A stretch of 64,000 bases of DNA from Epiperipatus broadwayi (Eukaryota > Onychophora > Udeonychophora > Euonychophora > Peripatidae). The position numbers were made by a program, and so were the translations under genes. The stretch lies in assembly GCA_028023455.1 (NCBI GenBank), contig JAQFVV010013071.1, positions 64,001 to 128,000 on the forward strand, read 5' to 3'. Numbering within the stretch: position 1 is the stretch's first letter; each line of letters begins with the position of its first letter. The notes under the pieces are model-generated. The model was not told the origin of the DNA. It saw only the letters and a list, made by a program, of their open reading frames with translations, and did not search any database. Below are positions 32,195 to 44,821 of this stretch, one piece after another.

Positions 32195-35100
32195 CCATTA
32201 CAATTTAATCATTAGCTAAATTTGTAGTAATGTGCATGAAAGAAAATGTAAAACAAAAATCATCACATTTTTATATAAAAAGGAAGCTGTAGGGCATCCA
32301 AGTTTAAACCCTACAAGATCCAGTTCTAAAAGCTTAAGATAGAAAGAGAGTGGGACAACCGTTATATTCTTTATTTGTTTGTGTGTTGATAAAAAAACTC
32401 AAAAAGAGTAGTACACACAGTTAGTTATTCAGTATTTAATTTTTTTTGTTAAAAAAATAGTTATAACGCATATGTATAGGCAATGTGGGTTAACAAAGCT
32501 AGTTAGTCATTTGTATGTATTAAATATTAACTTTCTTTAAAACTAACCTATACTTGATCAATTCTAATATCTTATTCTGTTTCTATTTTACTTTTTTATA
32601 ATTGAAATTTGAATTGAAAAAGTTACAGATTTAATTTTAAATATTAGGGTTATAATTTCTAAACTAGCATTCATATTATTAATGGGCCAGTTTTATAAAT
32701 GATTGGAATAATGGCAGTGTGTGTGCTTGGATATATTACATACATAAATTTACATTTATTATATATTGAAAAAGAAGAAGGGTTAAATCTGTCAAATTTT
32801 TTTTTTTATTCAACAATTTTGTGTTAAGGGAGAAAATCTGTTGAATTAGATATATATTTTTGTAGCAATTTTGTTTTATAAATGATTGTTTGTCATTTTG
32901 GAGTTTAAGCTTGGTGAGAACTCTAATTTTGAAATTGTCTCATCCTAAGATCAAAAGAAAGAAGTCCCATTTTTAGATGTTACAGATATATGTGAGGAAA
33001 AGGGATTAAGACTATTTTTTTTCTTCAAGACAAAAGTTTGTGTGGAAACCAGGTGTGTGATTTTTTTTAATGTTCCTAAAAAAGGATTGCACTCTCCAGC
33101 TAAAAACGAATTGATCAAAAATAGAAATAAAAAATTGGATATAAAAGCAGTCTGAAAATCAGTTGACTCGGAGGACAGACTTTTAAAAATATTGAAGAGA
33201 AAAGACTAGTGTCTCAACTCTACAAAAATTCCCAATTTCAAGTCATTTTTTTTTATATATTGAATTTTTGGAGGTTAAAGATATAAGAATGGTGGAGTAG
33301 AAAATTTTTATATGTGTCTCATCTTTTACCTGACCATCAACCAGCACGTCATATAGGAGGGAAAGGATGTCTTGTCTGAAAAATAATATTCTACACCTTT
33401 CAACTGACCGAGAGAAATAAGATGTTTTTAAATAGAAAGAGGAAAACATTCATCTGCATTTGAAGGTGATCAGGAAAATGAGTAATCATCAAGTCCAATT
33501 AATTGTTCCAGTAACTGAGTTTAAACCCAAGAAAAATTATAAATGTGAAAACAACTGATGTACTTCATCCACTAAAAGAATCGTGCTTGACAGGAAGAGA
33601 AGAAAAGTTAATATAATGAATTCCAAATTGTCCACTAATGCAAATAACCTCAATAGAATCATCATCATCAAATAATTATACACCTCAAGAAAGAGATTGT
33701 TCCAAAGAAAAACGGAAATGGTAGATGAAAAAGTATAGACATTAAACAAGTTAAATTTGACTCGTTGGAAGTCGCTACAAAGAATAGAACTGGTAATATA
33801 AATTTTTCTTTTATATATTTTCTTTATGATATCAGAGACTTAATAAAATTTTAGCAAGAGAGTGGTATATTTTCGTTTAAAGAACTTTTAAAACAACCAA
33901 GATCAATTGAAACCAAGAATTTCTTAATAACGATAAACATAAGCTTCAGTAATGATTTTATATGTACTAAAATTATGATTGTCTATTAACCTAAAGTTAT
34001 GAAATGTTATTAATATGTAACATTTTATTATTATTATTTTGTTTTAAATAATATTTTTGTTATTATGGAGATAAAACACGCACATACATAATATAATAAT
34101 ACTTGTTGCATATATGTAATTGTGTATGAATGTAAAATAATAGGCGGTATTAAGAATATTAGATTTTGTTTTAAGTTAAAGTATAGCATTTCAGAGGGTA
34201 GAAGGGAGGGGGAGAAAAATAATTTAAAACTTGTTCTGGAAATCTTGCTCTTTAACTTCTACTAACATTTTTTTTTTTATCATTCTGCTTTACATGTTAG
34301 ATTATAAAGGTATGTGTCCAAAAGAGAAAAAAAAGTGTTTATTTTTTTTTTGAAGTATTTTCTTGTGGAGTGAAAATCATGGTCAATAGGACATCCAATT
34401 TAATATACCAGTTACAGGAAAGGGGGAAGAATTTAAAAATTAATGTTATGATTTTAAAACAGTCGATTATGATTATTGTTGTTATTGTTAATATCAATTT
34501 TCATGTATGTCTAGAAATTTTATGTATATGTTAGAAATGCAGTAATAAATATTAGTTTATTTTAGTAAACGAGGCTAAGTGTGATCATTCATCATCAAGG
34601 TGAAATTAGCTATTTAAGTTCCAATTAGATATACTAAGATTTGCCACTAATTATTAATTTCTGAAACTAAATTTTATGATTAGGCTTAGTTCTAAAGCTG
34701 TGGTTGAAACCATTATCGTTATCATCATCACGTTTTAATTAATGGGATAGATAAATGTTTAAAGGCCATAAATAAATATTGATTTCATAGTATTTAGTGA
34801 TTTCTTAGTAATATTATAACCACCATCCCATCATCTATTTCATGCAAGGATGAGTGAATTGCCATCCTAAATTAATAATAATAATAATCTGAGCTAGTAA
34901 AACTTAAAAAAAAATATTGAAACGCATTTATTATGTTAAGATCTAGGAAATGATTTCTGTCTAATGAATTTTATATACTCCACTTTAGTTTAAAGATGTT
35001 TTATGTTTACCTAAATTTATTGCATTCAGTGATATGGGTCTAAAAGCAAAATCCTCCATACTTATTAGAAATAAAGTACCAAAAAGGGATTCAATCCCGG

Positions 35101-36115
35101 TACATGTGAAAAAGCTATAAATATAACTTTGTCTAGGTTCAGATAATCTAGTGGCGCCCTGCTAGACCATATTCACTTGTTATTTATTTAAATATGCACT
35201 TGACATCAAACCAAGAGATGAAAGTGAATAAAATCTACCAGCTGTATACCCGAGAAGATATTTTATTGAGTTACCAGTGTACTCACCTACTTGATGTTAT
35301 TTCCTGAGTTATAGTAGTTTGTTCTTAATAATTGTTTATAATTTCTACTTGTTTATTGATGAGACAATGCCTGCCTAACTAGGGTTTGAAATAGGCCAGA
35401 CACCTTAAATGACTAGTCTCCAGGCATTATTGTTTCTCATTATTGATATTGTGATATCTTGAGAAATCTAATTATAGAAATATGTTTAATTTATTCCTAC
35501 TCATCATTTTAATATATTTGTTCCATGACTATTATAGCTATCCAGGTATAAAATGGTAATATTTATATTCGAATCTTTTCTACCTCCGTTTTTAGTTACA
35601 ATGGATTTCTACCTTTATTTATTATATTTGAATATCTTTGATCAAGTTAATTTATGTTACAATATATATATATAAAATAAACAGCTACTCATTCCAATTT
35701 CAAAACAAGAAAAAAAAGGTGAGAGAAAAAGAAATAATTGTAGCAATGACTTTTGCAATTTTATTGTATATAATCGATCTGTGAATCACAAATACGCCTT
35801 TGTATAGATCATGTTGTTCCTTTTTTCTATTATCTTGATATGTTATCTTTTAGTTTCCTCAGCAGAAAACTTTTCTTTTTGAAATACTTAACACCATGTC
35901 TAATTTTAGTTCTCTAATATATTCTGTTTTCTGCCATATCTTCATAATGGAAACAATTGACATTCCACTTCATTAGGATATCTTTGAGATAATTCTTATA
36001 ACATAGACTGGGTTTACTTTTACAAAATCTATGTTCAAGTTTACCAGAAAACCTTCTGTAAGGAAGTTCATTCAGTTTACAAGTGCAAGTCAATGAAGAT
36101 GTGATTTCATAATAG
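32195..36115. other. Unannotated AT-rich DNA
   Basis: The plus strand at 32950-33240 can be read as a degraded peptide with PFLDVTD and HSPAKNELIKNR segments, vaguely like a Penelope-type reverse transcriptase, but too weak to call. The rest shows no gene. An inverted pair of GAGACAATGCCTG / CAGGCATTATTGTTTCTC lies at 35360-35442. Confidence 0.35.
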
Positions 36116-36138
36116 GAGACTGAGAAGTATTACATCCA

Positions 36139-36660
36139 TCAAAGCTGAAGAACATATTGATTGGGATAATCATACCATTGTAATTTCAAATTAAATGTAA
36201 CATTTCTAATGCATTTTTTGTATTGATAGAATGCCCATGTTTCACATCCATGCAATAAATTAGATAAAGTAACAGCTTTATATACAACTAATTTAGTTAT
36301 GGTAGTAATGTCTCTGAGATAAGATACTTTATCTTTGAAACTTGTTGAAAGTAGTAGCAGTACATTGAAGTCTGTGTTGGAACTCAACATCTAAGTCCAC
36401 CTTTCTACATATAAAACTACCAAGTGATTTAAACTGATTTATATTCTTAAGTTAATGACCATCCAAACATTAATTAATAAAGCAAAACTTTATAAGTAGT
36501 ATTCAAAACATTAAAAACATTCTGTAAATCATTTTCTGAACTGGCAAAAATAACACAATCATCAGCATACTGTAAATGCAGAATTCAAAAAGATGATATT
36601 CTTGTTTTTGCTTTTAATCAATTCAAATTAAAAATTTCACCATCAAATCTATATCACATT
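36139..36660 (-). pseudogene. LINE reverse transcriptase, YADD palm and C-terminal block
   Basis: The minus strand reads QYADDCVIFASSENDLQNVF across about 36500-36572, with the catalytic YADD at 36558-36569. Further on, the frame 36139-36390 gives KVSYLRDITTITKLVVYKAV and LLHGCETWAFYQ, the block that follows the thumb in RTE-like LINEs. The two are separated by stops, confirming a dead copy. Confidence 0.85.
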
Positions 36661-36818
36661 TTAATTACTTTTTGTTAAAGCCACCTATAAACAATTCCAA
36701 AGATCACTGTCATAAAAATTGAAAACGATGTTGGAACAAGTACACATAATGTTTTACACCAGTTTTCATTTCAAATACCTGATTTTTCATCTGTAGTAAT
36801 GATACCTCTGTTATTCCA

Positions 36819-37472
36819 TCATAGATGATATATAATATGAATAAATTTTGGTGGGCAATCAACTAACTTCATGCAATACCATAGAGCTGTCATATTAATA
36901 ACTGAATCAAATGCCTTGACCAATTCAATAAAAGCTATAAATAAATTACTCCTTTGTTCCTCACATTTTTCATGTATTCGCCTGGCAACAAAAATCATAT
37001 CTATACTGCTTTTTGATTCTCTAAAACCACATTGAGTCTCTGGAAACCATTCATCTATAATTGGAATCAATCTATAACCAAAGTATTGAAAATATTTTTG
37101 CTGTATTGGATAATAATGAGATTCCACAATAATTTCTGAAATCTTTCTAATTTCTTTGTTTTTAACAATTGAATCAGTAAAAGCATTCTTAAGGCTGACT
37201 GACACAGCTTCATAGGTCCAGATATTCCTAAAAAATTCCATTATTTTTGAAGTGAATATATCACCACTATATTTTAAAACATCTCCAAGTATTTCATCAG
37301 GACTGCAGTCTTTCCATGTTAAGAATATTAGAACTGTTTTGATTTCTATTAGCTGTACATCTGTACCCAAATCGAAACGAGTCAGTAAAATAGATATATC
37401 ATTAAAATTCATTGTCAAAATTCTTGTATCATTATTCAAAAGGTCATCAAAATACTTTTTCCACCTGTTCAA
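36819..37472 (-). pseudogene. LINE reverse transcriptase, fingers and N-terminal palm
   Basis: Open frame of 217 codons, the longest in the window. Residues 1-15 (MNRWKKYFDDLLNND) match the WxxYFxxLLN block that precedes LINE reverse transcriptases. PETQCGFRESKSSIDMIF at about residues 144-161 is the conserved palm block, and FIAFIELVKAFDSV at about 178-191 is motif A, in which the first catalytic aspartate has apparently been replaced (FIELVKAFD where FIDLxKAFD is usual). The frame ends at 36819; the rest of the palm continues downstream in another frame. Confidence 0.85.
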
Positions 37473-39153
37473 ATTATCGTTATTATCATATAAGAGAATG
37501 CATAGCTGGATTTAATAGGATCGTAATACTGTTTCATAGGTTGCCTTCAGTGTATTAGAAAAAAATTAGAATGATCATATTCAGCAAATGCCTGTTTCTT
37601 TTTTACAGTTTTATTCCACAATCGTTTTTAAATCTTCTTATCAGTTATTGAACTTCCGTTTTCAGATCTTTTAATTTATTGTGAAGTTCCACATTTAATC
37701 TGTTATTGTGACAAGCAGAAAATGCCACATTTTCTTTTAATTAACTTACTAATATTAGGATTATTGTCAGAAAACCAGTCATGAATTTTTTTTTAGTGAA
37801 CCCAAGATTTAATTGTATCCGTAACACACTTCTTAAAAGAATTCCATGTTTCAATAACATGACAATCCTGAAGATCCAAATTATCAATTTTAGGGTTTAA
37901 TCACCGATGAAAGTTGGTACAGATTCTTCGAAAGAATGAACATCAATTTTCTTGTGAATATGATTGGAATAATATTTATTTTTTAATGCAATAACCATTT
38001 TTAATCTTGGAGTTTATTAATATATGATTTTCCCAGAAATCTGTATTTGTGTTTGTGTAATTTGAATTTCTCTTATATTCTAAATGTAATGTAATCTTTA
38101 AATGGCATTGTTTTGAGCATGGATGCATTCTTTTTTCTTTAATAGTGGGTTTTTTGCTTAAACAAAGTGTTTCTGGTAGTCAATCCATGTGTTGAAAAGA
38201 ACTTCCATAGTAACAATACATATAGAGAGTTTTGCCTGTTTTAGTAACATACTATTTTAATTTACAGCCCCAAAACTGTTATTTCCAATAACTTTTTGGC
38301 CAAAGTCTACTATTTATACTAACACACACATTAAAGTCTCCAAGAAGAAAAATCCAATCTTTTCCTACTAAGTTCTCTGAATCTAAGGTTGGAGTCTAGA
38401 TACTATATAAGACAAGTTTTAAGATTACTCTTTTATTGATATAATGAGGTCACCAATAATAGAAGATATTAAATTAGATTTTACAGCAAATTTAACCCAA
38501 GTTTAAATTCTTTGTTCATTTGCCTTTCCAAAATACTTGTATCCAATTATCTGTTCTATGAATTTTTTTCCTCTGGTGAAATGAGTTCCACAAAAACCAA
38601 CTATATTAATTTTAAATCTTTACAGTTTCTTCACCATAAGTGCACTTCTCTATTCTGGTCTTGGAAAGTTATATCAGGTAAAGTTCTTCACATTCATTGT
38701 ACCTATATTTACAAAAAAAAAAAAAGAGATTTATAATACTTACCTTTAATACTAACACTATTTCTTGTTTCCACTACTACTGGTATTATTATTACTAATC
38801 TTATTATTTCTATCACTGAAATTAGCAATCTGCCAGTGACAACTTAACCAGACTGTGTGAGATAGGCCATATTTAGATATTTTCTAAGCCTTTCCACTTC
38901 TATGGTAGGCTGGGGTTTCCCTAAATAGGGCTGCCTAAACATATAATTTTTACCATCAGAAATTCCTGTCTCATTTAAATCCAGTTCCAAACCAACTCAT
39001 TAATGATTCATATTGCCTTGAGCAAAGATAACAACTTAAGGATTGTCAGTTTATTAAGCCTCTCCATCATTGATTTATTAATTCTCAAGGGCTTGAATTA
39101 AAAAAAAGAAGAAAAAAGTATTGGATCAGAAATGCTGTGGGTATAGTTAAAAG

Positions 39154-39600
39154 ATGGAGATGCTATTGCACAAGCACACACTCCATTGTCATAATAGAGC
39201 TGCTCAACACATGTATACTTACAGAAGAGCAAAAAAGAACAACGATAATTTCTCAATATTCTTCGAACATGAGAAGCAGGCTGGCCATGTGTTTGAACCC
39301 GGCAACCCCAAGATAGTATGCTCTGAAGCCAATGACTGCAAAAGGAAAATCAAGAAGGCGTATTTTGTTATCAGTGATAACAATTCCATCAATAGACGCG
39401 ACACTTGTTTTCTATCTCAAAAAAATGGACAAACTAATTTGCATTCACATTTGCATATTTTATTAGTTAGCAACATTACATAAATGATTTATAACTTATG
39501 TTGGCCATGAATATGAGGGAAAACCTCGAAAGCGCTCGGGCCATTTAATTGTTTTGGTTTTTGCAGCTTCTTCATCAGCGGGTAAATCGCTTTTATATGC
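39154..39600 (+). pseudogene. Penelope-like element, GIY-YIG C-terminus and 3' tail (type C)
   Basis: The 109-codon frame at 39154-39483 contains FFEHEKQAGHVFEPGNPKIV, EANDCKRKIKKAYFVIS and NSINRRDTCF, the C-terminal half of a GIY-YIG domain of the kind joined to Penelope-type reverse transcriptases. The N-terminal VYQ and YIG blocks are missing, so it is truncated. After the stop comes a tail with a hammerhead-like fold (39502-39543) and GCAGCTTCTTCATCAGCGGG. The copy at 13.8-14.17 kb is clearly the same family. Confidence 0.75.
39502..39543 (+). ncRNA. Hammerhead-like fold with non-canonical core
   Basis: TGGCC (39502-39506) pairs with GGCCA (39539-39543). Inside are ATGAATAT in place of CTGATGA, stem II GAGG-GAAAA-CCTC (39515-39527), GAA (39528-39530), palindrome AGCGCT and C39537. 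Stem order, GAA and the short palindromic stem III fit a hammerhead, but the core G/A residues do not, and the sister copy at 14.1 kb has the same defect. Confidence 0.4.
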
Positions 39601-39604
39601 TGTC

Positions 39605-40425
39605 ATAGTTATTATAAAGAGATGTCACATCCCCACGAGAGGCTCACAATGGTCAGGCCCTACCTTAATTTATGTTACTGAAGAAAGAAAGGAGGAAGAC
39701 AGAAATGTCTGTTTGCATCAGAAACAGTGTAATGAATCACTGGCATTGCTAAATTAAAGTATGTAAAGACACTTAGTATTATAGGGAAGTAATACAATTA
39801 TGCTTGGGAATTTTGTGAGCCTAGAGTAATCAAAATGACTGATAGAATGACTTTTTGCATCCTATAAGGAAAAAGCAGCTTTTGGTTGGGCACTGTTTAT
39901 TTGTTATTTGTACTTGGTCTTCATATCTAAAGATTATTTCATTATCTGCCACTTGTAGAGCCTGTCAGCAGCTGAATAAGCATTTGATATATATATTAAA
40001 AATAATCTTAGCAGCATATTAATACTATGTGAAATTTAACTAACCGTATTAAATTTTTTTCACATTTTACTACATTGTATTTTTTCTTTAATGAAATCTT
40101 GGAAGAAAAAATTCTAATGTAGTTCTGTTTATAAATTATATTTTAAATAACAATTAATCCTAGTAAACTTCAATTAATCATTTTAAAGCATTTCCTATTG
40201 TAATATTTTAAATTTTGATAGTCTTTGTTTCATTTATAATTTTATATTTCTTTTATTTAATTTGAGATGCAATTCTACATATTGATATGGCAAAGCAAAT
40301 AATATTAGGAAATAATAAGCAATTGCAAATTATCACTGGCAATAAACAATTACATATTATTTGATCACGACATCCTAATGATAACTTATTCAAGCTACTT
40401 TCCAACAGATTATTATGTAATAAAC
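39605..40425. other. Unannotated DNA, no gene seen
   Basis: The frame at 39554-39757 is partly the Penelope-like tail and has no domain. Confidence 0.4.
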
Positions 40426-40440
40426 ACCTAATTTTAACTT

Positions 40441-40550
40441 TTTTTTTCCATATGTCATAGCATCGGCCGGGACGCGAAACCACAAACGTCTGTAACCAAC
40501 TACTTGCTTTCAAGGCATCTGCGATGACCTCTCGGCTAACAATGCTTGAC
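40441..40550 (-). mobile_element. tRNA-derived SINE, copy 10
   Basis: T-run, inverted B and A boxes. Target duplication AATTTTAACTT at 40430-40440 and 40551-40561. Confidence 0.92.
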
Positions 40551-40564
40551 AATTTTAACTTAGT

Positions 40565-41620
40565 AACTCTATCACACAAACTCATGTAAATTCTTTCACT
40601 TTTTTAGGACATGATTTTTTCTTTACTGTCAACTAATTATTTATTTATTTAATTAAAAATTAATTCCTATAATCCTGTCTGTTCTATCAAATTATTTTAT
40701 TAAGCTATATATATATTGTACCATTATGGCCTGAGTTTAAACTTGAAATCTTTATATTTATAAAACAAATTGTTAGATTATTTTTATTTTAATTCTAAAT
40801 TAATTTAAAATAATCTAATAGTTTACCTTGTTAGTAAACTGTAGTTTTAGACAACACATTATAATGAAAGATTGCATTCATATTTTAAAGAAATGGTCTA
40901 TCAAAATGTTAGTTTATCTTATATCAAGGCAATAAAACATTAAAAATTAATATTTTATTCTTAAGATGATATAATAAAGTTAATGATGAATATATGTTAT
41001 GTTTGGGATATATTAATAGGAGTTTCTAAATGATTTTATATAATGGTAACAATAAAATGAATTACATATTAATCAATTAATTTAACATTTTATTTGCTAC
41101 ATACATTTGAAAATTAATATATAAACATAAACATACAAGATAGCCATTTATTATTAAAAGTATGTGCATTCAGGTATTTGTGTTTATATATCAATATTAG
41201 ATAATGTTAGTATTAAATAAACATTGTTCTAAAATATTTAATTATTTAAAATAGGTATATAAAAATATCAATTGTAGTATATTAAATAAATAAATATATA
41301 CAAGGATTATCTGTATTTTATATAAAATATGATTTTAAAAGTGCGTTTTTAATTTGTACTTAAAACAAACCTTATTGTATATTTATTACTACAAAGTTTA
41401 GAAAATATTTTAACACCATAGAACACTGATATATGTATAAGAACTTTTTATTGAGTTGATATTTATATATAAATTTAATTCTTGATAATGGAGACCTTGG
41501 AAATGAACTTAATTGAATTATGCCATGGAAACAATATCTAGGATAATGATATTAATATGACATCATCAGGAGAAAACTATTTAAGCCCCTGATTTTAGTT
41601 TGCATACTCTCTTTCAATTT
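40565..41620. other. AT-rich DNA, no gene seen
   Basis: Very AT-rich with no open frame above 60 codons. Confidence 0.55.
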
Positions 41621-41629
41621 GTATCTTCA

Positions 41630-41935
41630 CATGATCACTATCTTCCGTGTTTACTCAACTGTTGTTAAAATAGGCAAAACTCTCTCCATACAGTAGTGTC
41701 ACTCAAAGCAAGACAAAGTAATCAATGGATGCCAGAAGGTTTGTGCATAAAATCCTATCTAGTACCTACTCATACAATATCCCCAAACTAGTTTCTGGCT
41801 TGTGGCCTTCATCAGTGAGGAGCCTTGGATCTGAGAGCACTGCACCTAGATCTTAGGATTACTCTGACTTGCTTTGAGTGGCACTACTGGATGGAGAGAG
41901 TTTTGCCTATTTTAAATTTGTATCTTATTAGATAA
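41630..41935 (-). mobile_element. Hammerhead repeat family B, fold-back copy
   Basis: The minus-strand copy (41630-41856) contains an intact hammerhead. The last 70 bases (about 41860-41930) are the same end block on the plus strand, so the insertion has inverted ends: TTAAAATAGGCAAAACTCTC and GAGAGTTTTGCCTATTTTAA. Confidence 0.85.
41781..41820 (-). ncRNA. Hammerhead ribozyme motif, family B
   Basis: Minus strand: CCTCA (41820-41816), CTGATGA (41815-41809), stem II GGC-CACAA-GCC, GAA, stem III ACTAGT, cleavage nucleotide U (41786) and TGGGG (41785-41781). All core positions are canonical and the cleavage position is an allowed base. Confidence 0.82.
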
Positions 41936-41939
41936 ACTA

Positions 41940-43570
41940 TGCAAAGTTCATGTGCTATGAATATTAATAATATTCCTTAAAATTTAATTATAAATATGAT
42001 GGGTATAGCTAATAAACATTTGCTCAAAAGATTTCATGTCTTTTGAGAATCTGCTTAACATTGAATAAAAATCATCTTATTGTGTAATAAAGTTTGTGTT
42101 GCAATGAAAATAGATAATTGCTGTTGTTGTTACTAAAGAAAGTAATATTAATGTCCTGATATTTTTATTTGTGGAATACTTCATTTAAAAAACTTGGGGA
42201 TGCCAAAATATATACAATTTGTGAAAGCTATTATGGGAATTTAACTGAATTTAAGAACAATATCTATATATATACTATGTAAACATTGTGGGATTTCCAA
42301 TAGAAGCTTCAAAGGATTTTGAACTTTAAATTTATTTTTATTTTGTATCTTTATATAAAAAATTCATGTTAATGGTAAAAGTTTGATGTATCTAATAAAT
42401 ATTATTTCACTGGAACTACACTTTAAAGGATATTTCTTGTGGGTGTTACGGTGAATTCAACAGATAGTATATATTTTTATATTCTTCATTTTTATTTTTT
42501 AGAATGAATGTGGTTATTAAAAATACAGAAAAATATAGTATTACCAAAAAGAAAGATTAAATTACGTAGTAAAAAAAAATAAAAATATTATATATATTTA
42601 ATAATATTAATTATTTAAATATGTTTTTTCTCAAATATATATATATATTTAAAAAGCAATAGATTTTATGTATAAATATATATGGGTAATCTTAATGGCA
42701 GTATGTATTTAATAAACATTTATATTATAATATTGTATGCATGTAAATTAATAAACTTATGCTTAGTGTTATAAGAAAACAGTAAACAAAATAAACATAC
42801 TTATTAAGTTTTTGAAAATATATTTTATATACTTATTTGGCAATATTTATACTAGTATATTATATTTTTGTTTTTGAATTTTTTTTTAGTGTATCGTTCA
42901 CAACACATGTTAGTTATTGTTATAAAACTATATAACTGATATAATGGATAAATGATAATTAATTCAGGATTAAATTACTAAACAAAAGATATTTTTATTT
43001 GCTTCGTAATTTTATGTATATATTTGTTATTGTTTATATGAATAATTTTTTATTTTGTTAATCAAGTTGGATTTCGTGATTATTCGTTGTTAAATTATTA
43101 CACTATACTTTAATATAAAGTTTGAGAGTCTCTCAATATTTTTTTTTTGTTCATATATAAAAATATCAGCTAGCCAAAATATTAAATAAATATTTTATAT
43201 ATTTAATCATTTTTATTACATTATATTTAACATTTTTTAGTTACATTTTGTCATTATTGATAGTAAAAGTTAATTAAACTAATATTTTATTACTCATCAC
43301 CTGGTTAAGTTAAAATCATTATTTATTTTATTACAATTTGGTGTCCAGCTTGTTAGCTCTATTATTTGAATACTTTACCCATTTACAATTTAGCACCCCA
43401 ATGCTATGGGCCAGTTGATTATTTATTGAGTTACTTATTTATTTTAATTTTATTATTGTTACTACACACACACACACATATATATATATATTATTTCTAA
43501 CTTTCCTATATTAAATTCTCTTTATAATGATATTCTCTTAGCTTCATTTGTTTTATCTGTTAGTAGAGTG
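41940..43570. other. AT-rich DNA, no gene seen
   Basis: Extremely AT-rich. A (CA)n then (TA)n run lies near 43465-43490. Confidence 0.55.
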
Positions 43571-43592
43571 ACAAGGGAAAATTAATATTGTT

Positions 43593-44821
43593 TTTTTTTT
43601 TTAAAAAATAACAATTTATTTAAACAATTGATACAACTTTGTATAATGATGATTACATGAATACCAAGCAATGTCAATAGCTAAATGAGAAGTGAATACA
43701 TACATGATGTAATCTGAGAAACCATGTGTAGCTTCCGAGACTCAAGGTTGTTGAATCAACACTTCAGTAGAGTTCTAGATTTGTACATCACTTTGTCCCA
43801 GTTGAGCAATTATGCATTCCTCTTTGAGCACTGAAAGGCACATCAAAATCAATAATGAGTATAAGTTTAAAATTAAGATATGAAGCAGAGGCTGAGTGGA
43901 TTGTGAGAATGCTGGCTAGGTAAGTGAGTCGCTCCCAATCCATCAGTTCGAGTCTAAGCATCTTGAGATCTGTCCATCACTTTCTTATAAGTTAAGCTAT
44001 TCAGATCATGATTAAATGTGTTAACTTTTATTGTTGAGGTAGATGGTGTGTTCAATTCACTAATTGATAGTCTTTAGATAGTCTGGTAGAGTTCTCATCT
44101 ATGACTGAGCTCATTTTGGTATTGCATTGATGAGGCGAGACTCAAATTTGATCATTGATATCTTTGCAATAATCAGTGTATTAACATGGAGATGTCAGCC
44201 CAGGTTTGTTGGTGCAGCCAATCTGGAGCAAGCATTTTATCTCTGATGATATTATCCTTGATGAGTGTTTTAAGCGCTTGAAGGGTACTGGCGTTCGCGT
44301 TGCCCAGAACAAAATTGCATCTTGTTAGCCAGATGGCAAAGGATAGGAAAATTGCTAATCTAATGTTAGTGAAATTGCCAGCTTTAATTGCTTGCTGAAT
44401 TAAGAATGCGTCTGTAGAATAGCGTTTTACCTTTTCATTAATGAAAGACTTAAGTATGCTGAGAGGTGGACAATCTAGGAAAATGTGTTGAATTGTTTCC
44501 TTATCTCTCTGACAGAGTTGACATTGAGAGCTAATTTTGTTAAATCTCCTTTTGTCAGACTGATGAGTTGATTAGTAGGTACTGATGAGAGGTTTAATTT
44601 CAGAAGAAAATCAATAAATTTGGGTTCCAGATATCAGTGTTTGGATTTTTTGATCAATAATTTGTTGTTTAATCCAAAAGCATTATGGAGAGCTGAGGGA
44701 CAATCTTTCTTTAGCGTATATACGTTTCCTAGTAGGACTTTTTTTCATTGAAGGTGTTTTGAGTTAAGTTTATACAGCTATTGACATGCATCCAGATGTC
44801 AGTCAACCATCCTTTACTATG
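43593..44821 (-). mobile_element. L1/Tx1-like LINE, 5'-truncated, with clear target duplication
   Basis: An insertion of about 1.23 kb flanked by the 18-bp duplication GGGAAAATTAATATTGTT at 43575-43592 and 44822-44839. The left end starts with a run of T (the poly-A tail of a minus-strand element). The inner part carries the C-terminal end of a LINE ORF2 (44173-44571). The exact duplication means the insertion is fairly young. It includes a stretch at 43890-43970 that looks slightly like a tRNA but lies inside the LINE 3' untranslated part. Confidence 0.92.
44173..44571 (-). pseudogene. LINE ORF2 C-terminal fragment with zinc-binding motif
   Basis: Open frame of 132 codons without an internal methionine start near its beginning, so simple ORF callers miss it. 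It contains CQLCQRDKETIQHIFLDC (C-x2-C-x8-H-x4-C) at about residues 18-35, then IFLSFAIWLTRCNFVLG at about 71-87, and ends DISMLIH before the stop at 44173-44175. The order of blocks matches the fragment at 15444-15908 and the C-terminal region of L1/Tx1-like ORF2 proteins. Upstream the frame is closed by a TAA at 44572-44574. Confidence 0.8.

Larger units (their letters stand above)
36120..38720 (-). mobile_element. RTE/CR1-type LINE, nearly full protein span, degraded
   Basis: Minus-strand remnant of a non-LTR retrotransposon that covers, from 5' to 3': a possible IGTMNV start block near 38710, the endonuclease motif LLGDFNVCVS near 38360, a linker with the CDWF-like block HDWFSDNNPN near 37770, the reverse transcriptase at 37472-36540 with active-site YADD, and the C-terminal block LLHGCETWAFY near 36240. 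Frames break at several points, so no protein can be made. It is the longest element remnant in the window. The exact clade is not decided. Confidence 0.85.

Noticed and set aside
32880-33780. Penelope-type reverse transcriptase remnant
   Set aside because: A few suggestive strings (PFLDV, HSPAKNELIKNR), but no catalytic motif and no consistent frame. Too weak to annotate.
35085-35175. Possible tRNA-derived SINE around GGGATTCAATCCC
   Set aside because: The B-box-like string is there, but no A box at the right distance, no tail and no second copy.
36139-36390. 83-codon frame as a host gene
   Set aside because: It matches the C-terminal block of LINE polyproteins (LLHGCETWAFY) and continues the LINE upstream.
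38221-38250. Family B end fragment inside the LINE at 36.1-38.7 kb
   Set aside because: Only about 30 bases resemble the TGGAGAGTTTTGCCTGTTTT block, and the position could be ordinary LINE sequence. Left unannotated.
43890-43975. tRNA-like stretch with GAGGCTGAGTGGATTG and AGTTCGAGTCT
   Set aside because: It lies inside the 3' untranslated part of a LINE insertion with its own target duplications, has no poly-A of its own and no sister copy in the window.
44574-44610. Another CTGATGA string as a hammerhead
   Set aside because: No stem II and no properly spaced GAAA. The same holds for CTGATGA at about 14749 and for minus-strand matches near 19912, 29260 and 37310.
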